Below are positions 34,565-42,876 of a DNA stretch of 64,000 nt, in pieces; the stretch's first letter is position 1; each line of letters opens with the position of its first letter. A program made the translations under genes and the position numbers. Below the pieces are notes generated by a model. That model was not told the DNA's origin, did not search any database, and saw only the letters and a program-made list of their open reading frames with translations. Where the stretch lies: positions 1,984,001 to 2,048,000 of the forward strand of contig OY729432.1 of NCBI GenBank assembly GCA_963422385.1, in the 5' to 3' direction. The DNA is from JAJDTQ01 sp963422385. GTDB lineage: Bacteria; Desulfobacterota; Binatia; UBA9968; JAJDTQ01.

Positions 34565-35496
34565 CGTTGTTTGGGGCTGTTCTGATGCGTTTGCACACGG
34601 GCTTGGTAGAGGTTGGTCCCAGACTTGATTTCCTCAATCCGAAACGAGTGGATCAGACCCAGTTCCCCTAGCCAATGGGCAACTATTTCCTGGAACTTTG
34701 TACTCTTGCGTCTGCCCCCTGGGGGTTTCAACTTTTCGCCGCCTGCGGTAGCTGCCAGAATGGCATCGACGGTGCGTTCACCGCGTGGCCCCACGCCATC
34801 GGGGCTGGCCCCAGACCAGCCGTACTGGCGTTGCGGATACTCTCGGAGTGGGCCGAGATAGAATATCCTGTCCATCAATGCTTCGTACTCGGTTTCGAAG
34901 TCGCTCAGAAGACTCGTGTTTTGATAGTAGGTCCGGGCTTGGTCGGGAAAGAGGTGGGTTTTGACTGGACCCGGCAGATCTCCCGGTCGCCCTCGATTAC
35001 GACGGAACTTGAACGGAGGACGGCCTTCTGCCGAGTTGAGCTCGAACACACTGGGGTTCTCCGCGTTGGGTTCGATACCGAAATCGGTGTCGGAAAACCT
35101 GTATTTCATATGGCGTGCCGAGAGACGCGAGTCTTCCAATCCTACCTGGGCGCTCAATTGCAAACGGCTTCCCTCGTATTTTGCGTTCCTTCGATGGTCC
35201 TCGAGTTTGAGCGGTTCCGGGAGCTTCCAATCCAGCGTCCAGGCGATGTTGTCCGTCACCTTGCCTTGATGCACAATGGCTTCGTAGGTGCCCAGATTTA
35301 CCAGTTGGTTCGGTCCTCCGAAGTCCAGCACGCGACCCCGGTCCGTCGCATTTTTCGTCTGCTTGAGCAAGAGCAGAAACTGAAGCACGCTGCTCTTGCC
35401 GGAACTGCTCGCGCCGAAAAGGCCGGTGACCTTGCCGAATTGCATATCCAGCTTGCGCCACGCCTTGAAGTTGGTGACCTCAAGTCTGTCCAACAT
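34561..35496 (-). pseudogene. AAA-family ATPase (DUF3696-type), C-terminally truncated
   Basis: 311 codons from an ATG with GGGAGAG upstream. LEVTNFKAWRKLDMQFGKVTGLFGASSSGKSS contains Walker A G28-S35. RIFYLGPLREYPQRQYGWSG and FRIEEIKSGTNLYQARVQ are further family blocks. Walker B, the signature motif and the H-loop are missing. In the frame one base away the sequence continues TTLTDV, the start of the LTDVG block, and then becomes the RNA ligase. So there was a frameshift near 34575 and a deletion that joined two genes. A functional truncated ATPase is unlikely. Confidence 0.72.
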
Positions 35497-35544
35497 TCGT
35501 TGCTCTCCCTAATTCGGAAACCACCCTCGTTTCGCCCTGAGACA

Positions 35545-35584
35545 GCGCCCTTCGACTTCGCTTCGCTACGCTCAGGGCGAACGG
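35545..35584. repeat. GCGCCCTTCGA...TCAGGGCGAACGG repeat
   Basis: A 40-bp element with arms CGCCCT and AGGGCG around TCGACTTCGCTTCGCTACGC, in the gap upstream of the ATPase remnant. Sequences of this CCCTTCGAC...CTCAGGGCGAACGG type are widespread as multicopy repeats in GC-rich proteobacterial genomes. Only one full copy is in this window. Confidence 0.5.
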
Positions 35585-35660
35585 TGGTCGAGCACGATAC
35601 GCCGGAGTTTGCTGATTAAATAAACAAGATTACAAGAAGACCAACGAGAGTGAAGAGCGC

Positions 35661-36947
35661 CTACCCGGCATCCCCCTCCGCTTTCAAAGAGTCCAGCGCC
35701 TCCTGAACCAGCTTGCGCCGCAGCGCCTTCTCCTCGTCCGCGGGGAGGCTCGCGTCTCCGGCCACGTGGACGATGCCGTGTCCCAGCACGACGCGGTTGG
35801 AGCCCACCATCTTGGCGATGGGCAGGGCGGAGGTCATCTGCACGACGGGGACGCCGGCCTTTTCGAGCTCGGTGGTGATCGCAGCGCCGCTGCGAGTGCT
35901 GGTGCCTCACGTGGATGTGAGGATCACGGCATCGACCCCCTCGCGCTTCACCTTCTCCGCCATCTCCCGGCCCAGCCGGCGGGTGTTGGACAGGGGATTG
36001 GACAGGCCGGAGGTGGAGAGGAACTCGCCGTGTATCCTGCCCACCGTGCCGTCCTTCTCCAGTTGTCTCAGGGCGTCGAGGGGCACCAGGCGGTCGGGGT
36101 CGGCTTGAACGAAGCGGGGGTCATAACCCCCGTGGGAGATCTCGTAGTCCTCGCCCGCGAGGTCGTCGGCGCCGGAGATGTCGTAGGCGCCCCAGCGGGT
36201 GGCGGCCATCCCCTCGATGGCGTCCGGATTGCCCTTGGGCACCAGCCCGCCGTCGGTGATGAGCATGACGGTGGCCTTGGAGATGTCGTCCACGCCCCTG
36301 GGCCTGGCCACGGGCTCGAAGGAGGTGACGGGCATCTCGGTGTCGAACGGCTGGTTCCGGACCTTGGCCAGCATCATGTCCACGAGACGCTCGGCCGAGG
36401 ACTTGCCGACGAACTGATCCCGTATCAGCCCTCGGGTCAGGTAGCCCTCTTCGCTTGGCAGGCCGATGGCCTCTCCGGCCGCCAATTTACGGGCCAGCCC
36501 GGCCATGCGTTGGACGACCTGCTTCATGTTGGCCGCATTCCGCCCGGAGTCGATGATGTAGAGGCCTTCCCGGTAGAGGTCCACCCCCGGGTTCTCCTCG
36601 TGCATGCCGGTGAGGGCGGGGATGCCGAGCTCGGTCCGTACCGCGCTGCACAGGGCGCCGGCGGCCATGCCGTAGCGGCCGGCGTCGAAGCACGGGCCGG
36701 CCACGAACAGGTCCGCCCGGGCGCTCCGGACATGCTCCAGGACCGCGGCCGTCAGTTCCTCCTGATGCTCGACGGCGTGGTTGTCGCCGCAGATCAGGGT
36801 CCTGACGACGGTGGCCCCTTCAGCGCAGGTCTGCTCCAGCAGACGGCCCGGGCCGACGGCGTTCCCGACCGCCCTGAGCGGGTTCCCGGCTTGCTCCTCA
36901 CCGCCGATTCCTCCGAAGAACTGGTTGAGGTAGTGAACGATTCTCAT
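35661..36947 (-). CDS. GrdB-like selenoprotein of the glycine/sarcosine/betaine reductase family (UGA read as Sec)
   Basis: 428 residues if the in-frame TGA at 35909-35907 is read as selenocysteine (Sec347). The N-terminus RIVHYLNQFFGGIGGEEQAG is the family hallmark. Before the TGA lies GVDAVILTST; after it GTSTRSGAAITTELEKAG, then VPVVQMTSALPIAKMVGSNR and VVLGHGIVHVAGD, which continue the family without a gap for another 81 residues. Clostridial GrdB has a Sec-Gly-Thr-Cys motif here; the Cys residues are Ser in this protein. GGGAGG precedes the ATG at 36947. A SECIS-like hairpin follows the TGA. The GrdE-like gene lies upstream, but no GrdA, GrdC or GrdD gene is nearby. Confidence 0.88.
35879..35895 (-). 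promoter_or_regulatory. SECIS-like hairpin downstream of the in-frame UGA
   Basis: In the mRNA, UCGCAGC-GGC-GCUGCGA forms a 7-bp stem with a GGC loop. The loop lies 19-21 bases after the UGA, within the distance used by bacterial SECIS elements bound by SelB. The G-rich apical loop fits, although no bulged U is evident. Confidence 0.55.
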
Positions 36948-36985
36948 GGGTTGCCTCCCTGTTCGAGACTCGCGGCACGCGCGAT

Positions 36986-37018
36986 GGGCGCGGGCGGGCT
37001 TAAACCTGCTCCTACAAC
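36986..37018. repeat. Degenerate GGGCGGG-TTTAAA-CCTGC repeat
   Basis: GGGCGCGGGCGGGCTTAAACCTGC, followed by TCCTACAAC, lies in the 103-bp gap between the GrdE-like and GrdB-like genes. A sister sequence GATGGGCGCGGGCGTAGGTT is at 42858-42877. Both look like imperfect relatives of the palindromes at 8264 and 40037. Confidence 0.45.
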
Positions 37019-37050
37019 GGGTCATCGCGCGCTGTCGCGCTGCCGGACAT

Positions 37051-38331
37051 CTAATAGACCATGGCCCGCAGCCGCGACGCGCCTTGCTGGTTGGTGACGC
37101 CCGCCACGTTCATGGCGCCCAGCTCGCGGACTCCGGCCAGAAGCTCGCCGATGGCCGGGTTTGCCGCGATCACCCGCCCGGCGGGCGGTACCTGCCACCG
37201 GGTGTCGTTGCCTCCGCCGTAGACGATGGCGTTGACCTCGGGGAAATTGAACAGCAGGGCCGACTCCACCCGGCGGTCCCGCGACACGTCCGAGACCATC
37301 ACCGCGGTGCGGATCCCCTGGGACTCCAGCAGCCGCGCGGACTCCGCCAGATCCGCATGGGGTACGCCGCCGCCGTATTTGGTCAGCACCGCGGCGTCGG
37401 CGTTCAGTGCCCACCGGACCAGGGACGCGGCGGTGCGACAGTTCCGGTCCCGGTCGGCGTTGTCCGATCCGGCGACGCTCGCCACCGTGCCGACGAAGTT
37501 CAGCTCCCCGGCGTGGTGCCTGCGATAAAGCTCGGTGATGATGGGATGGTTCTGGTAGCCGTAGGTCTCCGCGCCTCCCATGGAGGTGTAGTAGGAGGTC
37601 ACCAAGGCGCCGTCCAGCCACTCGTCCGGATGCAGCAGCACCGGCAGCATCCCGGTGGTGTTCAGCCCGTAGAGCACCGGCTCGTCCAGCTCCGCCTGCC
37701 GTTGGCGGGAGAAGATCTGTCCCACGTACGCCACCCGGGGCAGTCCCGGGCGGCCCGGCGGTCCGGGGTTGACAGGCTCGAAAGTGCGGCTTTCGGCGGG
37801 TGCGTGCGGAGCCGCGGCTTGGGCGAGATGGACTGCTGTCCTGAGTCCGGCCACCCGCTTGACCCTCTGGGCCGCGTGGCCTTCCTTGCCCGGCGCCATA
37901 CGGGGTATGAGGACGAGGTGGTGCAGCTTGGAGTACCCTGAGCCCTCCGCCGCCGGTCCGGTCATCTCGAGGACGCGACCGATGGAGCCGCGCGATCCGC
38001 CCGCGGCGTGCTCGTCCAGGACCGTGACCGCCATGCCGGACAGCACGTGGGTGACGCCCATGCCTGCGGTCAGGGGAGGGCCCAGGATACCCGGGAAGTC
38101 GGGACTGGCGCCGGAAGCCTTGGCCCTGGGCTCGATGATGTCGAACACCGGCCCGGCCCGGCAGTCCTCACCCGGAGCGACGAACTCGAAGGTAACGTCG
38201 CTGAGCGCTCCGTCTTCGAGCAACAGCCCGCGAAGCTGATCCGCATCGATGTCGAGGGTCGTTCCGTCGAGCCGGGTGGAAGGGCCGAACCGAAGGGCTC
38301 GCACCGGGTGGTACGCCAGTGTCAGATTCAC
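37051..38331 (-). CDS. GrdE-like glycine/sarcosine/betaine reductase component B alpha/beta protein
   Basis: 426 residues from a GTG with GGAGG seven bases upstream; the frame is open further back without homology. Family features include VVLPRMAPGKEGHAAQR-like text (LIPRMAPGKEGHAAQRVKRV), AYVGQIFSRQRQAELDEPVLYG, MGGAETYGYQNHPIITELYRRH, LNADAAVLTKYGGGVPHADL and the end GAMNVAGVTNQQGASRLRAM. In clostridia the homologous proprotein self-cleaves at a Cys to make a pyruvoyl group. Only C57 and C298 are visible here, so cleavage is doubtful or occurs at C298. It is followed by the GrdB-like gene 103 bases on. Its biochemical role outside anaerobic glycine reduction is unknown. Confidence 0.82.
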   Translation of the reverse strand: MNLTLAYHPVRALRFGPSTRLDGTTLDIDADQLRGLLLEDGALSDVTFEFVAPGEDCRAGPVFDIIEPRAKASGASPDFPGILGPPLTAGMGVTHVLSGMAVTVLDEHAAGGSRGSIGRVLEMTGPAAEGSGYSKLHHLVLIPRMAPGKEGHAAQRVKRVAGLRTAVHLAQAAAPHAPAESRTFEPVNPGPPGRPGLPRVAYVGQIFSRQRQAELDEPVLYGLNTTGMLPVLLHPDEWLDGALVTSYYTSMGGAETYGYQNHPIITELYRRHHAGELNFVGTVASVAGSDNADRDRNCRTAASLVRWALNADAAVLTKYGGGVPHADLAESARLLESQGIRTAVMVSDVSRDRRVESALLFNFPEVNAIVYGGGNDTRWQVPPAGRVIAANPAIGELLAGVRELGAMNVAGVTNQQGASRLRAMVY

Positions 38332-38438
38332 GCGGTGACCTCCATCTCGCCACAGTCGGCCACATGATTCCACATTCCCACGGCGATGGCAAAGCGGCAT
38401 GAGCGCCGCCACGGGTGACGGGTCCGGGGACCCGGCGC

Positions 38439-39956
38439 CTATCCTCGCCTCGGTGACGGAGAGCCGAGATGACTGGCGTAGGCGGCCAGTGCGGTGCCGT
38501 ACTCTGCCGCGTGGACCCCGTGGTCCGTGAAGTCGCCGTGATGACACTGGAGTGCCCACAGAGCGGCGTCGCAATGCTCCGGCTTCCCGGTGAGGTCGTG
38601 GAGCTTCAGGAAGAAGCGCGCCGCGACGCCGTTTTCGGTGACCCGTGTCAGGGGATATTGAAGGAATGCGGGTCCCTTCTCGGCAATGTCGAAGAAGCCC
38701 CCTGCCGAATTTTTCAGGCTGGCCCGGATGAATCCCGCTAGGGCTTCGGCGCGTTCGAGAAAGGCCGGTTCACCGGTGGCTTGGAACCCATCCGCCAGGG
38801 CGCGTCCCGTGAGAGCCTGGTCCGTGAGGAGTCCCCGCAACCGGGCCGCGTCGTCGAAGTAGTGGGCGATGCCGCGGGAGCCGTCCCAGCAACGCTCCAG
38901 CAGGAACCGCAGTGTTTCCAGGGAGCGTTCCTCGCAGTCTTTGCGTCCCAGGGTCCCGGCGGCTCGCAGACAGGCGGAAACCGTGCGGGCATTGGCGTCG
39001 GTGTACATCCAGGGATCGGTCATGGAGAACATGCCCCGGCTCTCGTGGAGCATGGATCCCGCGGGCGTGTCCCGGCCTGGTGTGATGCGGATGTAGTCGC
39101 GGCAGCCGTGGAAGTACGGCTCGGCGGGGTCGCGGAACCCACGGTCCAGGTAGTCCAGAATCTCCTCGGCCAGCTCCCTGAAGAACGACTCCCCGGTCAG
39201 TTCGAACACGTGCAGGGCGTTGTCCAGCAGGCCGGCGTGGTCGGACAGCAGTTTCTCGTGGTGAGGCTCGCTCCAGTCCGGTTTCGACGAGTAACGAAAG
39301 AACCCGCCCTCCGGGTCATGGGTCTTGCTCTGGTGCATGCGGTGGAGGGTTATGCGGACGTGGTTGAGGTAACGCGCGTCGCCGGTGGCCGCATGACGCT
39401 GCAACAGGAATTCGTTGGCCTCGCAGTGGGGAAACTTTCGCTCCGTTTCGTAGCCGCCGTGAACGGGATCCGCCAGGTTCCGGATGATCTCGGCGATTTC
39501 GTCCACCGCCTCCGGCCGAACGGTGGTCACGCGAGGTGGTGGCGCTACCGGAGGGCCCGGGGCCGCGGCGGGCTCGCCTTCCTGATAACCGACGTGAAGT
39601 CGCACCAGGACGTCGCTGAAGTCCCGGGGAGACAGGTAGTTGACGCTCGCCAGAAAATCGCCCTCGGCGCTCAGGAACACGATGGTGGGCCAGCCGTTCC
39701 GGTTGTAGCGCACGTCCAGGTCCGGCCGCTGGGCGTCCTCCACCCGGACCGGAACGAAGTACGCGTTCAGCAATGCCACGTTCTCGGTGTCGGAGAAGGT
39801 GGTCTCATCCATGCGTTGGCAAATGCCGCACCAGAACGCGCCCAGGTAGAGCATGACCGGTTTCTTCTCGGCGCGCGCGCGGTCGAAGGCCGCCGTTCCC
39901 CAATCCGACCAGTGGATTCGGTGGGCGCCGTTGGGGTTGGGGGAGAAGCGAAACAT
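38439..39956 (-). CDS. DUF255 thioredoxin-fold protein (YyaL/SSP411 family)
   Basis: 505 residues. The start MFRFSPNPNGAHRIHW matches the family. A thioredoxin-like N-terminal domain carries FWCGICQRMDETTFSD (C43 and C46) and NGWPTIVFLSAEGD. The remaining 350 residues form an alpha/alpha toroid like N-acylglucosamine epimerase: GGYETERKFPHCEANEFLL, EGGFFRYSSKPDWSEPHHEKLL, DHAGLLDNALHVFELTG. Full YyaL proteins are about 650-700 residues, so this is a short form. The role is not established; a thiol-redox function is suggested by the CxxC. It is upstream of the Grd-like pair on the same strand. Confidence 0.85.
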   Translation of the reverse strand: MFRFSPNPNGAHRIHWSDWGTAAFDRARAEKKPVMLYLGAFWCGICQRMDETTFSDTENVALLNAYFVPVRVEDAQRPDLDVRYNRNGWPTIVFLSAEGDFLASVNYLSPRDFSDVLVRLHVGYQEGEPAAAPGPPVAPPPRVTTVRPEAVDEIAEIIRNLADPVHGGYETERKFPHCEANEFLLQRHAATGDARYLNHVRITLHRMHQSKTHDPEGGFFRYSSKPDWSEPHHEKLLSDHAGLLDNALHVFELTGESFFRELAEEILDYLDRGFRDPAEPYFHGCRDYIRITPGRDTPAGSMLHESRGMFSMTDPWMYTDANARTVSACLRAAGTLGRKDCEERSLETLRFLLERCWDGSRGIAHYFDDAARLRGLLTDQALTGRALADGFQATGEPAFLERAEALAGFIRASLKNSAGGFFDIAEKGPAFLQYPLTRVTENGVAARFFLKLHDLTGKPEHCDAALWALQCHHGDFTDHGVHAAEYGTALAAYASHLGSPSPRRG

Positions 39957-40036
39957 GGCATGAGTATCCCGGAAGTGAAGTGCGTGGACAACCATGCGCA
40001 GGATTTTCCGTTGTCGGCAAGGCGACGACCTGTAGA

Positions 40037-40055
40037 GGCGGGTTTGAAACCCGCC
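40037..40055. repeat. GGCGGGTTT-G-AAACCCGCC palindrome
   Basis: Nine-base inverted arms around a single G, between two divergent genes (39957-40167). It shares its core with the longer hairpin at 8264-8292. Confidence 0.65.
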
Positions 40056-40167
40056 CGTGACCCATCCCGGGCGCGTCGGCTCGCGGCCTTGCCGGACCCC
40101 GCGGGCCTGTGGCGGGCGCCGGGCGTCTGTAGTAGAGAGAGGCCTGAAACCTTGCGAGGGGAATGCC

Positions 40168-41538
40168 ATGGCTTTTTCACGGATCGAATTGCCCGCGACG
40201 GTATCGCGCGAACAGACCCTTCGCGACTCCGAAGCGGTGCTGGCCATGCCCGACATTCCGGTCAGTGTCGAGGAGGACATCGTCCGGATCGAGGCGTTGG
40301 GAATGGAATGGGACCTGGGCATGATGGTCTACCAGCCTCGGGACGAGGCCCGGATCCCATGCGGCGCCGACGGCAGGAAGGTAGGAATCTTTCTGCTCCA
40401 CGGTGGCTCGGGCGACTACAAGACCATGGAACGGGTTGCGTTGCTGGCCGCGGGCAAGTTCGGCTTCAAGGTCTTGAGCGGGACGTTTCCCGGCCGCTTC
40501 TGTTTCCCCGAGCCGAGCCGCGACTGGCCGGATGACACCATTCACGGGGACGGGAGTGTCCGGACACCCATCTGGAAGAGGGGAGAGCTGATTGCCCGTG
40601 ATGAATACGACGTCGCCCGGGACCTCTCCATGCGGCCGCGTTACGGCGCCCGAACCGTTGCCAGGGCCAAGCCCGAAACCAACTTCTATTACCGCATGGC
40701 TGCGTGGCCGGTGGCCTTTGAAGAGGGCATGAAAGAGGCCATGCGCAGGCATCTGCCCGAAGGGGCGTATTCGATCTACGGGGAAGGCCATTCCACCGGC
40801 GGCCCCTTCGTCTCCATGCTGTCCCAGCGCGTGCCGAACTTTGCGGGCGTCGTCGCCACCGAGCATACGCCTTTCGGCTACGTCGGAGCCTTGAGGGACA
40901 ACTGGAGCGGCTCTTTGGGAAAGGTTCCCGGTTTCGAGCGCGTGAGCACCGACGACGCGGTCCGGAGCGACCCCTTCAACGAGCTGTACATCCGCACTTG
41001 GCGCGATCTGGCGCGCTATGCCGGTCCCGAGGCCCTGGGGCAGCAGGGCCCGGTGGCGTTGATGCAACTGCCCATGCTGATGGAAGAGGTTCTCGACGAC
41101 TGGGACCGGTCCCGGTCGCGGCCGCAGTTCAAGGCGGAATACGTGATCACCCACGACATCGCGGCTTCGTTGACGGAGGCCGCGAAGGTCAGCGCCCGGC
41201 GCCTCGGCATGAACGGCGCCGAAACCGAAGCGCTTGTGAAGCGTTACCGGGGTTATCCGCGCGAGTTGTCGGGACCGGACGCACCGCCGCTGCCGCCGTT
41301 CCTGTTCATCATCACCAAGGACAGCCGGGACCACAGCCCGGAGGTCTACAAGGAGGTCGTCCTGCCCTCCTTCGCGGCCATGCGTCCCGCGCCGAAGACC
41401 CATCTGACGCACTTCGCGGCCGGCGTGCACAGCTTCTGGAAAGCCGAAGAAGGACTGCCGCAGGGCGTGGCGCCGGTCGCCGTCAAGCTGTGGAGCGACG
41501 CCATCACGGGCGGCTACTTCGCGGCCGCTGGAGTGTGA
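40168..41538 (+). CDS. Alpha/beta-hydrolase-fold protein
   Basis: 456 residues. GAGGGG six bases before ATG 40168 supports this start. IFLLHGGSGDYKTMERVA gives the oxyanion loop, and YGEGHSTGGPFVSML the nucleophile elbow with S209 in G-H-S-T-G. A late LTHFAAGVHSFWKAEEG places a candidate catalytic His. The N-terminal 65 residues and a 100-residue insertion before the His are unusual. No signal peptide is seen. An esterase or dienelactone-hydrolase-like role is plausible but not shown. It precedes the luciferase-type gene by 50 bases, suggesting a catabolic pair. Confidence 0.7.
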   Translation: MAFSRIELPATVSREQTLRDSEAVLAMPDIPVSVEEDIVRIEALGMEWDLGMMVYQPRDEARIPCGADGRKVGIFLLHGGSGDYKTMERVALLAAGKFGFKVLSGTFPGRFCFPEPSRDWPDDTIHGDGSVRTPIWKRGELIARDEYDVARDLSMRPRYGARTVARAKPETNFYYRMAAWPVAFEEGMKEAMRRHLPEGAYSIYGEGHSTGGPFVSMLSQRVPNFAGVVATEHTPFGYVGALRDNWSGSLGKVPGFERVSTDDAVRSDPFNELYIRTWRDLARYAGPEALGQQGPVALMQLPMLMEEVLDDWDRSRSRPQFKAEYVITHDIAASLTEAAKVSARRLGMNGAETEALVKRYRGYPRELSGPDAPPLPPFLFIITKDSRDHSPEVYKEVVLPSFAAMRPAPKTHLTHFAAGVHSFWKAEEGLPQGVAPVAVKLWSDAITGGYFAAAGV

Positions 41539-41588
41539 GGCCCTGGCCCCGACTCTCTCCGGGGAAAGCGGGCTCAAGCCGAGGTTGT

Positions 41589-42734
41589 ATGATGAAGTTT
41601 TCCTTTTTCATGATGCCGATACACGATCCGTCGGAGAATCCGGCCTTGGCGTACGACCGGGACATCTCGCTGATCCACTACGCGGAAGAGATGGACTTCG
41701 ACGAGTTCTTCATCGGCGAGCACCATTCGGGCGGTTGGGAAAACATGCCGGCCCCCGAGCTGGCGCTGGCCAAGGCCGCGGCTCACGCCAAGCGCATACG
41801 CCTGGGCACCTCGGTTATCAACACGCCGTTCCACCACCCGTTCCACGTGGCCGAGCGCATGGCGTTCCTTGACCACCTTACGCGCGGTCGCGCGATCCTG
41901 GGCGTGGGCCCAAGTGCGCTGGTCACCGACAAGAAGCTGTTCGGCCTCAACAACGAGATGCTCCATCCCATGCTGACCGAATCGGTGGAAGTCATCGTGC
42001 GGCTGCTGGAGTCTCCCGAACCTGTCGATCATCACGGCCGGTTCTGGAACTTCGAGGGCATGCGGCTTCAGCTTCGCTCGTATCAGCAGCCGCGTATGCC
42101 CTTGGCCATCGCCTCCTCGGGAAGCGCATCGAGTCTGGAGCTGGCGGGCCGGCACGAGATGATGCTGCTCTCACCCGCGGGCAAGAACCGCTGGCGCAAC
42201 CCCGCCCATGCCGAGCAGTGGAAGTCCGTCGAAGCCGCCGCGGCCGAGGCCGGCAAGACCGCCAGCCGGGACAACTGGCGTATCGCCACGAGCGTCTATC
42301 TGGCGGAGACGCGGGAGCAGGCCTGGGCCGACGTGGAGGCGGGCATTGCCCGGGATATGCAGTACTTCTTCGCCATCGGCCTCAAGACGCCCTACGAGTC
42401 CTATCCCAACCAGCCGGCGTCGGAGATCACGCCCCGCTCGGCCGCGGACCGGCGGGACTGGATCATCGGTACTCCGGACGACGCCATCCGCCACATCGAG
42501 CGGCTGCAGCAGGAGACCGGCGGCTTTGGCGGCCTGATGCTCACCACCCACGAGTGGACCCGCAGCCACAAGCTTCGCCATTCCCTGGAGCTCTTCGCCC
42601 GCTACGTCATGCCGCATTTCCGCGGCCACACCTGGAGTTTCAGGGACGAGTGGGACCGCCTGCGCCAAGCCGCGGCCGGGAGCGGCGTGAAGCTGCCGGA
42701 CAACGGCCGTCCCAGCAACCTCGCCAACAGCTAG
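41589..42734 (+). CDS. LLM-class flavin-dependent monooxygenase
   Basis: 381 residues. The bacterial luciferase-like fold is clear: SFFMMPIHDPSENP, EMDFDEFFIGEHHSGGWENMPAPELALAKAAAHAKRIRLGTSV, FHHPFHVAERMAFLDHLTRGRAILGVGPS, and the later IIGTPDDAIRHIERLQ. These are the substrate and FMNH2 binding elements of group C monooxygenases that need a separate flavin reductase. The nitroreductase at 3377 is too far to be an assumed partner. ATGATG at 41589 leaves a one-codon start ambiguity. The substrate is unknown. Confidence 0.9.
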   Translation: MMKFSFFMMPIHDPSENPALAYDRDISLIHYAEEMDFDEFFIGEHHSGGWENMPAPELALAKAAAHAKRIRLGTSVINTPFHHPFHVAERMAFLDHLTRGRAILGVGPSALVTDKKLFGLNNEMLHPMLTESVEVIVRLLESPEPVDHHGRFWNFEGMRLQLRSYQQPRMPLAIASSGSASSLELAGRHEMMLLSPAGKNRWRNPAHAEQWKSVEAAAAEAGKTASRDNWRIATSVYLAETREQAWADVEAGIARDMQYFFAIGLKTPYESYPNQPASEITPRSAADRRDWIIGTPDDAIRHIERLQQETGGFGGLMLTTHEWTRSHKLRHSLELFARYVMPHFRGHTWSFRDEWDRLRQAAAGSGVKLPDNGRPSNLANS

Positions 42735-42750
42735 TGCGGTGTCCTGTATA
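42732..42750. repeat. TAGTGCGGTGTCCTGTATA element
   Basis: It starts at the TAG stop codon of the monooxygenase gene and matches the left arm of the element at 10724-10771 with two differences. No right arm follows, so this is a half copy. Confidence 0.5.
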
Positions 42751-42792
42751 ACGGTGGATAATCTGCCGGTCCCCGCTCCTACCCCCTCCCGG

Positions 42793-42816
42793 ATTCGCGC
42801 TTTCGCAGGAATGACG
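42793..42816. repeat. Dispersed ATTCGCGCTTTCGCAGGAATGACG repeat
   Basis: Another copy of the GGAATGACG repeat family. The preceding CTCCCGGATTCGCG is also found upstream of the RidA gene at about 26338-26352, hinting at a partial copy there. Confidence 0.5.
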
Positions 42817-42876
42817 TTTTGGGGTGGCGGCTATTTCGTATCAACAACGGAGCGACGGATGGGCGCGGGCGTAGGT

